Part shown: positions 37,973 to 46,473 of the stretch, piece by piece
Layout: every line of letters begins with the position of its first letter
Numbering within the stretch: the stretch's first letter is position 1
Source: Arthrobacter sp. B1I2
GTDB taxonomy: Bacteria; Actinomycetota; Actinomycetes; Actinomycetales; Micrococcaceae
NCBI RefSeq assembly: GCF_030816485.1
Contig: NZ_JAUSYC010000001.1
Coordinates: forward strand, 558,001-622,000
Direction: 5' to 3'
DNA: 64,000 bases
The notes under the pieces: model-generated
Told to the model about the DNA's origin: nothing
What the model saw: only the letters and a program-made list of their open reading frames with translations
The model's database searches: none
Position numbers and translations under genes: made by a program

Positions 37973-40051
37973 GTGACCCAGCTCATCACCACGGAACTGG
38001 TCGAGCTCGACCAGAACCTGGGCAACACCCCCGAGACGGTGATCCGGCACTTGGCAAGCAAGGTTGCAGCCACCGGACGCGCATCAGAAGTTGAAGGCCT
38101 CTTCGCCGACGCCTTCGCCCGCGAGCAGAAGACCGCCACCGGCATCCCCGGCGGCATCGCGATCCCGCACTGCCGCTCGGCGGCGGTCACCGTACCCACC
38201 CTGGCCATGGCACGGCTGAACCCGAAGGTGGACTTCGGCGCCAAGGACGGCCCGGCAGACCTGGTGTTCTTCATCGCCGCTCCGGACGGCGCGGACCAGG
38301 AGCACCTGAAGCTGCTGTCCAAGCTGGCCCGGTCCCTGATCAAGAAGGACTTCACCGCAGCCCTGCGCAACGCTTCCTCGGAGGCGGAGATCGTGGAGCT
38401 GGTGGACGGCGCCCTGGCCGACAAGCCTGCCGCACACGCCGCAACCGCCCCGGCTGATGCAGTCCCGGTTGGCGCCGCCGTTGGTGCCGCCGGCTCCTCC
38501 GCAGCAGCCGGCAGCACGGCAACCGGCGCTGCAGGTTCCGCCGGCCGGGGCCCCAAGCGCCTCGTGGCCGTAACCGCCTGCCCCACCGGCATCGCCCACA
38601 CCTACATGGCGGCCGATTCTCTTGTGGCAGCCGCCCAGGAGGCCGGCGTCGACCTGCAGGTGGAGACGCAGGGTTCCTCCGGTGCCAAGCCGCTGGATCC
38701 CGCCGTCATCGCGGCCGCCGACGCCGTCATCTTCGCGGTGGACGTGGATGTACGCGGCAAGGAACGCTTTGCCGGCAAACCCGTCATCAACGCCCCGGTC
38801 AAGCGCGGCATCGACGAGCCGGCCAAGATGGTCCAGGAAGCCCTTGCCGCGGCGGACAACCCCCATGCCCGCCGTGTCCCGCACTTCGGGGCTGAAGAGC
38901 AGGCAGAGCATGAGGCCGAGGAAAGGGGCGAGCACATCGGCCAGAAGCTGAAGCGCGCACTGCTCACCGGCGTCAGCTACATGATTCCGTTCGTGGCGGG
39001 CGGCGGCCTGCTGATCGCCCTGGGCTTCCTGCTCGCTGGCTTCGACATCGCCCTGGGCACCAAAGCCAATGACATCCTGGCAGCCAACACGCTGTTCAAC
39101 CTGCCTAACGGCAACCTGGCTCTCTACGTCGGTACTGTCCTATACAAGATAGGCAGCCTGTCGATGGGCTTCCTGGTCCCCGCACTGGCCGGTTATATCG
39201 CCTACGCAATCGCCGATCGACCGGGCATCGCGCCCGGCTTCGTTGCCGGTGCGGTTTCCGGATTCATGGGGGCCGGGTTCCTCGGCGGCATCGTTGGCGG
39301 CCTGTTGGCTGGATACATCGCCCATGTCATAGGGACCTGGAGCGTTCCCCGCTGGCTCCGGGGCCTCATGCCTGTGGTGATCATTCCGCTCCTGGCCTCC
39401 ATCGTTGCCTCCGGACTGATGTTCCTAGTGCTCGGCGGACCCATCGCCGCCCTGACCAACGCCCTCAACAGCTGGCTGTCGGGCATGACCGGTGCCTCCG
39501 CCGTGGTCCTGGGCGTCATCCTCGGCCTCATGATGTGCTTCGACCTGGGCGGCCCGGTCAACAAGGTCGCCTACGCGTTCGCTGTCGCAGGGCTCGGCGC
39601 CGGCAGCGCCACCAATCAGGCTCCGTGGCAGATCATGGCAACGGTGATGGCTGCGGGCATGGTGCCCCCGCTGGCGATGGCACTGGCCACTGTCCTGGAC
39701 CGGAAGCTCTTTAGCCTGGCCGAGCGTGAAAACGGCAAGGCAGCCTGGCTGCTGGGCGCGTCCTTCATCTCCGAAGGTGCCATCCCGTTCGCCGCAGCCG
39801 ACCCGCTGCGCGTCATCCCCGCCAGCATGCTGGGCGGCGCCCTTACCGGAGCACTGACCATGGCCTTCGGTGTGACGTCGCAGGCACCCCACGGCGGCAT
39901 CTTCGTGTTTTTCGCCATCGGCAACGTGCTGATGTTCATCCTCTCGATCATTGCCGGCACCATCGTCACCGCCCTTGCCGTCGTGGCACTGAAGCGCTGG
40001 GCAGCCCCGAAGACCGCTGATACCGTGGAGAGCGTTCCCGCAACGGTCTGA
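37973..40051 (+). CDS. fruA: Fructose-specific PTS transporter, IIABC components
   Basis: The 692-residue protein has domains in order IIA-IIB-IIC. IIA carries the phosphorylated H66 in GGIAIPHCRSAAV. An Ala/Gly-rich linker leads to IIB with C203 in VAVTACPTGIAHTYMAADSL. IIC (about residues 325-675) has eight to nine membrane helices with DLGGPVNKVAYAFAVAGLG. It imports fructose as fructose-1-phosphate. The start is a GTG at 37973 after AAAGGATTGACA. HPr is encoded just downstream. Confidence 0.95.
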   Translation: MTQLITTELVELDQNLGNTPETVIRHLASKVAATGRASEVEGLFADAFAREQKTATGIPGGIAIPHCRSAAVTVPTLAMARLNPKVDFGAKDGPADLVFFIAAPDGADQEHLKLLSKLARSLIKKDFTAALRNASSEAEIVELVDGALADKPAAHAATAPADAVPVGAAVGAAGSSAAAGSTATGAAGSAGRGPKRLVAVTACPTGIAHTYMAADSLVAAAQEAGVDLQVETQGSSGAKPLDPAVIAAADAVIFAVDVDVRGKERFAGKPVINAPVKRGIDEPAKMVQEALAAADNPHARRVPHFGAEEQAEHEAEERGEHIGQKLKRALLTGVSYMIPFVAGGGLLIALGFLLAGFDIALGTKANDILAANTLFNLPNGNLALYVGTVLYKIGSLSMGFLVPALAGYIAYAIADRPGIAPGFVAGAVSGFMGAGFLGGIVGGLLAGYIAHVIGTWSVPRWLRGLMPVVIIPLLASIVASGLMFLVLGGPIAALTNALNSWLSGMTGASAVVLGVILGLMMCFDLGGPVNKVAYAFAVAGLGAGSATNQAPWQIMATVMAAGMVPPLAMALATVLDRKLFSLAERENGKAAWLLGASFISEGAIPFAAADPLRVIPASMLGGALTGALTMAFGVTSQAPHGGIFVFFAIGNVLMFILSIIAGTIVTALAVVALKRWAAPKTADTVESVPATV

Positions 40052-40112
40052 CCGCCACTCATAACCTAACCGGCGCTGATCCAACAGCAAGCCGAACCAC
40101 AAAGGAGCAACA

Positions 40113-40391
40113 ATGCCAGAACGCACCGCAACCGTCGCCAGCCGTGTAGGCCTGCACGCCCGCCCCGCCGCGATCTTCGCGGAGGCAGCCGGCGAGTTCG
40201 ACCTGGACATCACCATCGCCCGTGAAGGTGAGCCGGCCGACGAGGCCATGGATGCCGCCAGCATCCTGTCCCTCATGAGCCTGGGCGCCTCACACGGCGA
40301 CGTGGTGGTCCTGCGCGCTGAGGGTGCCGGCGCGGACGATGCGCTGGAGCGCCTGGTGCAGATCCTGGAAACGGATCACGACGCCGAGTAG
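40113..40391 (+). CDS. ptsH: Phosphocarrier protein HPr
   Basis: The 92-residue protein has the active histidine H15 in SRVGLHARPAAIFAEAAGEF. The regulatory-site region is DAASILSLMSLGA, with S50 aligning to the HPr serine. It receives phosphate from enzyme I and passes it to FruA-IIA. The ATG follows AAAGGAGCAACA. It closes the fru operon and is followed by a strong terminator. Enzyme I is not in the window. Confidence 0.95.
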   Translation: MPERTATVASRVGLHARPAAIFAEAAGEFDLDITIAREGEPADEAMDAASILSLMSLGASHGDVVVLRAEGAGADDALERLVQILETDHDAE

Positions 40392-40422
40392 CAGCCACGC
40401 TGCCTGACAGCACAATGCCGTC

Positions 40423-40470
40423 GGCCGCCGTCGGGCTTTCCCCTTTGCGGGAGAAGGCCCGACGGCGGCC
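40423..40470 (+). terminator. Terminator after ptsH
   Basis: GGCCGCCGTCGGGC (40423-40436) pairs perfectly with GCCCGACGGCGGCC (40457-40470), 14 bp, 20-base loop, followed by GCTTGGCTTT. It lies between the convergent ptsH and SRPBCC genes and can act on both. Confidence 0.75.
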
Positions 40471-40510
40471 GCTTGGCTTTAAGCGTCATACCCACCCAGT
40501 GCGGGACCAG

Positions 40511-40942
40511 TCAGCCCCGCTCGGCGATCGCTTTGACGTCAGCCACCAGCTTGTCCCACATGGCCTTCGAATGCGCCGCCGCCTCTTCCGTGGGATTGTT
40601 GTCCTGGGCCAGGGTCAGCCGCGTTGAGCCGTCCAGTTCCTCCAGGGTCCACTCGAGTGTGTGGTAGTTCTCCGGCTTGTCCTCCTGGCCGGACAGCGCA
40701 CTGAAGTGGGTGTGCACCAGTTTCTGTCCCGGCCGGACGTCCTTGATCTCTCCCTTGTCCTGGTATGTCTTGCCGTTCCACTCGCCCTGCCAGGTGATGG
40801 GGTTTCCCACTTTCCAGTCTGTTGCCAGCTCTGTCCCGAACATGAACTCCTTCACCGCGGCCGGATCGGTGATCACCTCCCACACGCGCTGCGGAGGGGC
40901 GTTGATGGTGGTGACGGCCGTTGCCACATGGCCTTCCGGCAT
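40511..40942 (-). CDS. SRPBCC/AHSA1-like domain protein
   Basis: The 143-residue protein has the START-like pattern TTINAPPQRVWEVITDPAAV at the N-terminus, a beta-rich middle (ITWQGEWNGKTYQDKGEI) and a long C-terminal helix (SKAMWDKLVADVKAIAE). This is the activator-of-Hsp90 homology group of SRPBCC proteins, which bind hydrophobic ligands or act as cofactors. It begins three bases after the stop of the methyltransferase gene, so the two form an operon. Ligand unknown. Confidence 0.88.
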   Translation of the reverse strand: MPEGHVATAVTTINAPPQRVWEVITDPAAVKEFMFGTELATDWKVGNPITWQGEWNGKTYQDKGEIKDVRPGQKLVHTHFSALSGQEDKPENYHTLEWTLEELDGSTRLTLAQDNNPTEEAAAHSKAMWDKLVADVKAIAERG

Positions 40943-40945
40943 GGC

Positions 40946-41788
40946 TCACGCCTTTTTCGCAGTGAAAAGCAGGTACTCCCATTCCATCTGGAACGGGATA
41001 TCCCCGTGCGCGTCCCCGAAGGAGTCAGCCAGCTCCGTGAGGGCCTGGTCCAGTGCCTGGACCTTGTCCTGGTCCTGTCCCAGCGATTTGTAGACGGAGA
41101 TGATGGGACCGTAGTGGGACTTGAAGTACCGCACGAAGTCCGCCGGCTGGTGGAAGCTTTTGACGGCCAGGTTCTGCTTGCGGGTATGGACGCCGGTGAT
41201 CCTGCCGCCGAGCAGTTCGCGGACATGCTCCTCGCTCCCCCACAGCGGCGCGGGCTGCGCGCCGGGCGGTGGCGGCGGAGCAAAGGGCTTCATGGCGGCA
41301 AACATCTGCCCGATGAATCCCTCCGGTGTCCAGCACAACAGCCCTACGGAGCCTCCGGGCTTGCACACCCGGAGCAGCTCGTCGGCAGCCGCCTGGTGGT
41401 GCGGCGCGAACATGACGCCGATGCAGGACATCACCACGTCGAACTCCGCATCGCCGAAAGGCAGTGCTTCCGCATCCCCTTCCTGCCACTCCAGGCTGAC
41501 GCCCCGGTTTGCGGCCTCCCGGCGCCCTGCCTCGAAAAGTTCGGGAGTGAGATCGCTGGCCACCACTTTGGCGCCCATCATTGCGGCAGGAATGGCTGCG
41601 TTGCCTGTTCCGGCCGCAACGTCCAGGACCCGTTGGCGGGACTTGATGCCGCAGGCCTCCACCAGGACCGCGCCCAGTTCCAGGAGCATCTCATCCGCCA
41701 GGGCCGGGTAGTCCCCGGACGCCCACATTGCCCGGTGCTTCTTTTTCAGCTCCCGGTCCGCCTCCGCCACATCGGTCTGATCGCTCAT
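40946..41788 (-). CDS. Class I SAM-dependent methyltransferase (UbiE/Methyltransf_11-like)
   Basis: The 280-residue protein has motif I VLDVAAGTGNAAIPAA (about residues 54-69), motif II EWQEGDAEALPFGDAEFDVV and motif III LLRVCKPGGSVGLLCWTPEG. These fit small-molecule methyltransferases of the UbiE-like group. A Pro-rich loop (FAPPPPPGAQPAPLWG) follows the core. It is the first gene of a pair with the SRPBCC gene. The substrate cannot be inferred. Confidence 0.9.
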   Translation of the reverse strand: MSDQTDVAEADRELKKKHRAMWASGDYPALADEMLLELGAVLVEACGIKSRQRVLDVAAGTGNAAIPAAMMGAKVVASDLTPELFEAGRREAANRGVSLEWQEGDAEALPFGDAEFDVVMSCIGVMFAPHHQAAADELLRVCKPGGSVGLLCWTPEGFIGQMFAAMKPFAPPPPPGAQPAPLWGSEEHVRELLGGRITGVHTRKQNLAVKSFHQPADFVRYFKSHYGPIISVYKSLGQDQDKVQALDQALTELADSFGDAHGDIPFQMEWEYLLFTAKKA

Positions 41789-41809
41789 GTCCGTGCCCCT
41801 TTACATGTC

Positions 41810-41874
41810 CGTCCACAATGGGTGACAGCACGCTGTTGGCCCAGCGGAGGCTGCGATGCGACCCATTGTGGACG
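41810..41874. repeat. Intergenic palindrome with CGTCCACAATGGGT arms
   Basis: CGTCCACAATGGGT (41810-41823) and ACCCATTGTGGACG (41861-41874) pair perfectly over 14 bp around a 37-base loop. It lies between the methyltransferase start and the ku stop, so it may serve as the ku terminator on the minus strand. Confidence 0.7.
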
Positions 41875-41919
41875 CGATGCAGGCCGCTGTAAAGGCAGGG
41901 TTGCAGGCGGACGCCCGGG

Positions 41920-43080
41920 TCAGGCGGGCTTGCGGGCCCTGGTGGTCTTGGCTGCGGTCTTGCTTCCCGTGGACTTGGTGTCCGAGTTGGTGCCGGATGC
42001 CTTGGACGCGGTTGACTTGGCTGTGCTGGATTTGGCGGCGGTGGACTTGGACGCGGTTGACTTGGCTGTGCTGGACTTGGACGCTGTTGAAGCGGCTTTC
42101 GTGGACGCGGACTTCGCGGACGACTTCGCTGCCGCAGGCTTCGCATCGTCCGTGCCGGTCTTGGCAGCCGTCTTCGAGGTTGACCGCGAAGAAGCGGTTT
42201 TGGTGCCGGAAGACCCGCGCGCCGGCTCGGCATCCTCGTCCGCTGTGTCCGCTTCGTCGTCGGAATTTCCACCGGCGGAGGCGGCCTCCCCGCCGCCGCG
42301 CTTCCTGTCCAGGCTCCGCTTGAGGGCCTCCATAAGGTCGATGACCTCGCCCTTGCCGCCCTCCCCGGCCTCGACGCCAAAGGTCTCCTCCGTGTCCAGC
42401 GATTCGCCCTGTTCGAGCTTGGCGTCAATGAGCTGGCGCAGCTGCACCTGGTACTCATCCGTGAAGGAGGTGGGTTCGAAGTCCGCGGCCATGGACTCCA
42501 CCAGCGCCGCAGACATGTCCCTTTCCTGCGCGGAGATCTTGATGGAGGCGTCCAGGGACGGGAAGTTCGCCTCGCGCACCTCATCGGGCCACAGGAGTGA
42601 CTGCAGCACCAGCACGTCGTCCTTGATCCGCAGGGCACCAAGCCGGGTCTTCTCCCGCAGCGCGAACTGGACGATGGCCACCCGGTCCGTGTCCTCCAGT
42701 GCCCGGCGCAGCAGCACGTAGGCCTTGGGCGACTTGGAGTCCGGTTCCAGGTAGTAGCTTTTCTCGAACATCATGGGTTCAAGCTGCTCGGACGGGACGA
42801 ACTGCACCACTTCGATCTCATGGCTGTTCTCCGCGGGAATGGACTTGAGCTCATCCTTGGAAAGGACCACCGTGCGGCCGTCCTCCTCGAACGCCTTCTC
42901 GATGTCCGAATAGTCCACCACCTCCCCGCAGACCTCGCAGCGGCGCTGGTAACGGATCCTGCCGCCGTCGGCGTTGTGAACCTGGTGCAGACTGATGTCA
43001 TGATCCTCAGTGGCGCTGTAGACCTTCACAGGCACGTTGACCAGCCCGAACGCGATGGCACCTTTCCAGATGGCTCTCAT
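41920..43080 (-). CDS. ku: Ku protein, non-homologous end joining
   Basis: The 386-residue protein has the prokaryotic Ku core (residues 1-255): MRAIWKGAIAFGLVNVPVKV, GRIRYQRRCEVCGEVVDYSD and LEPDSKSPKAYVLLRRALED. After the core comes a long low-complexity tail of Lys, Ala, Ser and Thr (KSTASKSTAAKSSTAKSTAS and similar), as in other actinobacteria, expected to contact DNA. The ATG is at 43080. It binds DNA ends and recruits LigD, whose gene is divergent with only 40 bases between starts. Confidence 0.95.
   Translation of the reverse strand: MRAIWKGAIAFGLVNVPVKVYSATEDHDISLHQVHNADGGRIRYQRRCEVCGEVVDYSDIEKAFEEDGRTVVLSKDELKSIPAENSHEIEVVQFVPSEQLEPMMFEKSYYLEPDSKSPKAYVLLRRALEDTDRVAIVQFALREKTRLGALRIKDDVLVLQSLLWPDEVREANFPSLDASIKISAQERDMSAALVESMAADFEPTSFTDEYQVQLRQLIDAKLEQGESLDTEETFGVEAGEGGKGEVIDLMEALKRSLDRKRGGGEAASAGGNSDDEADTADEDAEPARGSSGTKTASSRSTSKTAAKTGTDDAKPAAAKSSAKSASTKAASTASKSSTAKSTASKSTAAKSSTAKSTASKASGTNSDTKSTGSKTAAKTTRARKPA
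42001..42075. repeat. Direct repeat encoding the Ku C-terminal tail
   Basis: A 30-base sequence at 42001-42030 is repeated exactly at 42046-42075, a 45-base period equal to 15 codons. A degenerate third unit starts at 42076. It encodes the Ser/Lys/Ala/Thr tail of Ku and is a likely site of length variation. Confidence 0.8.
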
Positions 43081-43120
43081 TCCTACAGTCAACATCAGAG
43101 CGGGCCGGAGGTGAAGCCCC

Positions 43121-45610
43121 GTGGCCGGCAGTAAGGAGCGTGTCCGGGTTGCGGGACGCGAACTGACCCTCACCAACCTGGACAAAATCATCTATCCGGA
43201 GACCGGCACCACCAAGGCGGACGTGCTGGCCTACTACGCCGCGGTGGCCCACGTCCTGATCCCGGCGGCGGCCAACCGACCGGCAACGCGCAAGCGGTGG
43301 GTCAACGGAGTGGGCACGGCAGACAAGCCCGGTGAAGTGTTTTTCCAGAAGGACCTGGAGGACTCTGCCCCCGGCTGGCTGCCACGGGCCGCCATCACGC
43401 ACAAAGACCGGACCATCCACTACCCCATGGTCAATGACGCCGCCACGCTGACCTGGTTCGGGCAGATCAATTCAGTCGAAATCCACGTGCCGCAGTGGCG
43501 GGTGGACTCGCACGGCAACCAGCTCAACCCGGACCGGCTGGTGCTGGATCTGGACCCGGGCGAGGGCGCGGGCCTGCCGGAATGCCGCGAGGTGGCCCTC
43601 CTGGCGCGCACCATCCTGCAGGACGTGGGCCTGGACCCGGTGCCGGTCACCAGCGGCAGCAAGGGCATCCACCTCTACGCAGCGCTGGACGGGACGCAGA
43701 CCTCGGACCAGATCTCCGCTTTCGCGCGGGAACTGGCCCGGGCGCTTGAGGCCGACCACCCGGACCTGGCGGTCAGCGACATGAAGAAGTCTCTCCGGAC
43801 GGGCAAGGTGCTGGTGGACTGGAGCCAGAACAACGCCGCCAAAACCACCGTGGTCCCCTACTCGCTGCGGGGAAGGCCCACGCCCATGGTGGCCGCACCC
43901 CGGACCTGGCGGGAAATCGACTCGCCCCGGCTCAGCCACCTGGACTACCTGGAAGTCATGCGGCGGGTGCGGGACGGCAAAGACCCTTTCGCCGCCGTCG
44001 TCAATGCTGCGGCAAGCACAACGGAGGGTGCCGCCAGCCACGAGGAAACGCACGACGGCGACCCCCGCCTGGGCAAGTACCGCTCCATGCGCGACCCCGA
44101 GGCAACACCCGAACCGTTCGCAGGAGTTCCGGCCGGCGGCAACTCCTTTGTCATCCAGGAGCACCACGCCAGCCGGCTGCACTGGGACCTCCGGCTGGAA
44201 CATGAGGGCGTGCTGGCCTCCTGGGCCCTGCCCAAGGGTGTCCCGGAGTCGGGCGGCAAGAACCACTTGGCTGTCCAGACCGAGGACCATCCCATGGATT
44301 ACCTCACCTTCCACGGGACCATCCCAAAGGGGGAATACGGGGCCGGTGAGATGACCATCTGGGACACCGGCGCCTACGAGCTGCACAAATGGATCAACGG
44401 CAAGGAAGTCATCGTCACCCTGACCGGTTCCGAGGGCGGCGGGCTCGGTGGCACCAGGAAGATCGCGCTCATCCACACGGGACGCGGGCAGGGCAAGGAC
44501 GCCGAGGGGCAATGGCTCATCCACCTGATGGACCAGGAGCATACAGGCGGACGACGGCGGCATGCGGCTCCCGCGGCTCCGGAACCTTCGCAGGAAGCCG
44601 GTGAAAGCGAAGCTGCCGCTGATGTGCAGCCCTCAGCTGATCCCGTCGCGGACCCGCTGGAATACCAGCCCATGATGGCCACCTCCGGGGATACTGCCGA
44701 TCTTCAGGGCAGCAACTGGCAGTACGAGCTCAAGTGGGACGGTGTGCGGGCCATCCTGGTGGCGGACAGGGAGAGGGTCCGGATCTTCTCGCGCAACGGC
44801 AACGACGTCAGCCGGACGTACCCCGAATTCACGGACCGGGCCTGCTGGCCGGAGCAGCCGTTCGTCGCCGACGGTGAGATCATCGCCGTCGGGCCGGGTG
44901 GAAAGCCTGATTTCGGGCTGTTGCAGGGCCGGATGAAGCTCACCCGGGCCGCCGACGTCGCCAAAGCCCGCACCGCGATCCCGGTCCAACTGATGCTGTT
45001 CGACCTGCTTTTCGACGATGGAAAGGACCTCCGGCGCCTGCCGCTCAGCACCCGGCGCCAGCGGCTGGAGGCATTCTTCCGCCCGTCCGGCTGCCCCGTG
45101 GACCTCTCCACGGTGCTCAACGAGCCCGTGGAACTCCTCCTGGAAAGCGCGCAGGAACTTGGCCTCGAAGGAATCATGGCCAAAAGGACGGACAGCCGCT
45201 ACGTCAGTGGCCAGCGGACGCGGACGTGGACCAAACTCAAGACCGAGAAGACCCAGGAAGTGGTGGTGGGCGGCTGGCGGCCGGGAAAGGGAGGCCGCCA
45301 GGACACTGTGGGGTCACTGCTGGTGGGGATTCCCGACGGCGGCAAGCTTCAGTACGTGGGCCGCGTCGGCTCTGGATTCAGCAGCCGGGAACTCACGGAA
45401 CTGCGGCAGACGGTGGAACGCCTCGGCCGGAAGACATCGCCTTTCCACGACGTCCCCCGCCCCGATGCCGCCGACGCCCACTGGGTGTCACCGGAGCTTG
45501 TGGGCGAGGTGACCTACAGTGAGTGGACCGGGCCGGGCAGGCTGCGGCACCCACGGTGGCGGGGCTGGCGCGTGGACAAGGACCCGTCGGAGGTGGTTCG
45601 GGAAGACTGA
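43121..45610 (+). CDS. ligD: ATP-dependent DNA ligase LigD (polymerase, phosphoesterase, ligase domains)
   Basis: The 829-residue protein has domains in the order POL-PE-LIG. The N-terminal primase-polymerase domain (about 1-290) contains TLTNLDKIIYPETG and LVLDLDPGEGAGLPECREVA. The 3'-phosphoesterase domain (about 335-480) has FVIQEHHASRLHWDLRLEHE. The ligase domain (about 520-820) has the AMP-accepting lysine K538 in YELKWDGVRAI, and later EGIMAKRTDSRYVSGQRT. The start is a GTG at 43121 behind GGAGGTGA. With Ku it repairs double-strand breaks. This domain order is the mycobacterial/actinobacterial one. Confidence 0.96.
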   Translation: MAGSKERVRVAGRELTLTNLDKIIYPETGTTKADVLAYYAAVAHVLIPAAANRPATRKRWVNGVGTADKPGEVFFQKDLEDSAPGWLPRAAITHKDRTIHYPMVNDAATLTWFGQINSVEIHVPQWRVDSHGNQLNPDRLVLDLDPGEGAGLPECREVALLARTILQDVGLDPVPVTSGSKGIHLYAALDGTQTSDQISAFARELARALEADHPDLAVSDMKKSLRTGKVLVDWSQNNAAKTTVVPYSLRGRPTPMVAAPRTWREIDSPRLSHLDYLEVMRRVRDGKDPFAAVVNAAASTTEGAASHEETHDGDPRLGKYRSMRDPEATPEPFAGVPAGGNSFVIQEHHASRLHWDLRLEHEGVLASWALPKGVPESGGKNHLAVQTEDHPMDYLTFHGTIPKGEYGAGEMTIWDTGAYELHKWINGKEVIVTLTGSEGGGLGGTRKIALIHTGRGQGKDAEGQWLIHLMDQEHTGGRRRHAAPAAPEPSQEAGESEAAADVQPSADPVADPLEYQPMMATSGDTADLQGSNWQYELKWDGVRAILVADRERVRIFSRNGNDVSRTYPEFTDRACWPEQPFVADGEIIAVGPGGKPDFGLLQGRMKLTRAADVAKARTAIPVQLMLFDLLFDDGKDLRRLPLSTRRQRLEAFFRPSGCPVDLSTVLNEPVELLLESAQELGLEGIMAKRTDSRYVSGQRTRTWTKLKTEKTQEVVVGGWRPGKGGRQDTVGSLLVGIPDGGKLQYVGRVGSGFSSRELTELRQTVERLGRKTSPFHDVPRPDAADAHWVSPELVGEVTYSEWTGPGRLRHPRWRGWRVDKDPSEVVRED

Positions 45611-45654
45611 CCCGGGCTTACGGCGCGGCAACCCCGGCGACCATGTGCCCTGGC

Positions 45655-45730
45655 GACGCGCAAATTACCTGCTGACGCACAAATTACCTGGCGACCCGAT
45701 ATTCGGTGGTCGCCAGGTAATTTGCGTGTC
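45655..45730. repeat. Intergenic palindrome with CAAATTACCTGGCGACC arms and an extra direct copy
   Basis: Arms 45680-45696 and 45708-45724 pair perfectly over 17 bp with an 11-base loop; with one mismatch and a wobble pairing extends to 45674-45730. A further direct copy of CAAATTACCTG stands at 45660-45670. It sits between the convergent ligD and 45780-46037 genes and may terminate both. Confidence 0.75.
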
Positions 45731-45779
45731 GAGATGCGAACGTGCGCGTCGTGGGTGCGGCGCCCGCTACGGCCGCGCC

Positions 45780-46037
45780 CTACGAAGAGTGCGGCATCTG
45801 CGGCCGGCCGGTGCGGTGGACGGCGGTCACGGCAGCCTCATGTCCCATGCGGCCATGCCCGGCAGCCCGGTCCTTGGGATGCCGGCGTTTCCCGTAGCCG
45901 TCCGGCCACCCGCTTTGCTGCTCCGCGGGGACGGCGACCATTGCCGCCGGGCCTGGGGCCACCGTCGCATCCATGGCTGCCGCAATGTGGTCCGCCACCT
46001 CGGGCCTGATATGGAACTGGTTGGACTGTTCACCCAT
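45780..46037 (-). CDS. Hypothetical small hydrophilic protein
   Basis: The 85-residue protein starts at an ATG at 46037 behind AAGGGAAGAACC. It begins NQFHIRPEVADHIAAAMDAT and ends in a His/Gly/Arg-rich region (KRRHPKDRAAGHGRMGHEAA). No family is recognised. The N-terminal part looks folded and the rest disordered. A longer reading upstream has Arg/Glu/Thr-rich sequence and no ribosome-binding site, so I reject it. Confidence 0.55.
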   Translation of the reverse strand: MGEQSNQFHIRPEVADHIAAAMDATVAPGPAAMVAVPAEQQSGWPDGYGKRRHPKDRAAGHGRMGHEAAVTAVHRTGRPQMPHSS

Positions 46038-46473
46038 TCTTGGTTCTTCCCTTCTTTCCTTCGTTCTTCCATGAAACGAAACGCCAACGAATGCGCCCGG
46101 GCGCACGCGGACTACTGCCCGGAAAGAGGTGTGTTCATCGCTCCACCATAGGCACGTCGGAGGCTCCTGTGAACCCCCTCCAGGCTGCGTGGGCCGGGTC
46201 ACTTCCCCGCCCACAATCACCAAAAAAAGGGGCCTGAAACGGAGCTCGACGAAAAATTTTTGGGAACCCTGCCGTTGATCAGCCTGCTTCCCAGTAATGG
46301 TGCGGGAAACGGCGGCGCAGAAATCTCTGGAATATGCCCCTGAAGCGGCCCAAAAGGGTGCACTCTACGCCATTGAACTGTTGTCACGCTACAGCATCCC
46401 GTAAAATTGAAGGCCTGCCCGGAGCGGGGCAGCTACAAGTCGTAAGCAAATGACCTCCACAGGAGTTGCCCAA
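46038..46473. other. Intergenic region upstream of the MFS gene
   Basis: About 436 bases between two divergent genes with no supportable gene. It holds a short self-complementary AAAAATTTTT near 46250 and a small CTGCCC/GGGCAG hairpin near 46413-46429. TTGTCA near 46381 followed by TAAAAT near 46402 resembles a promoter, but the 15-base spacer is short. Confidence 0.4.
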
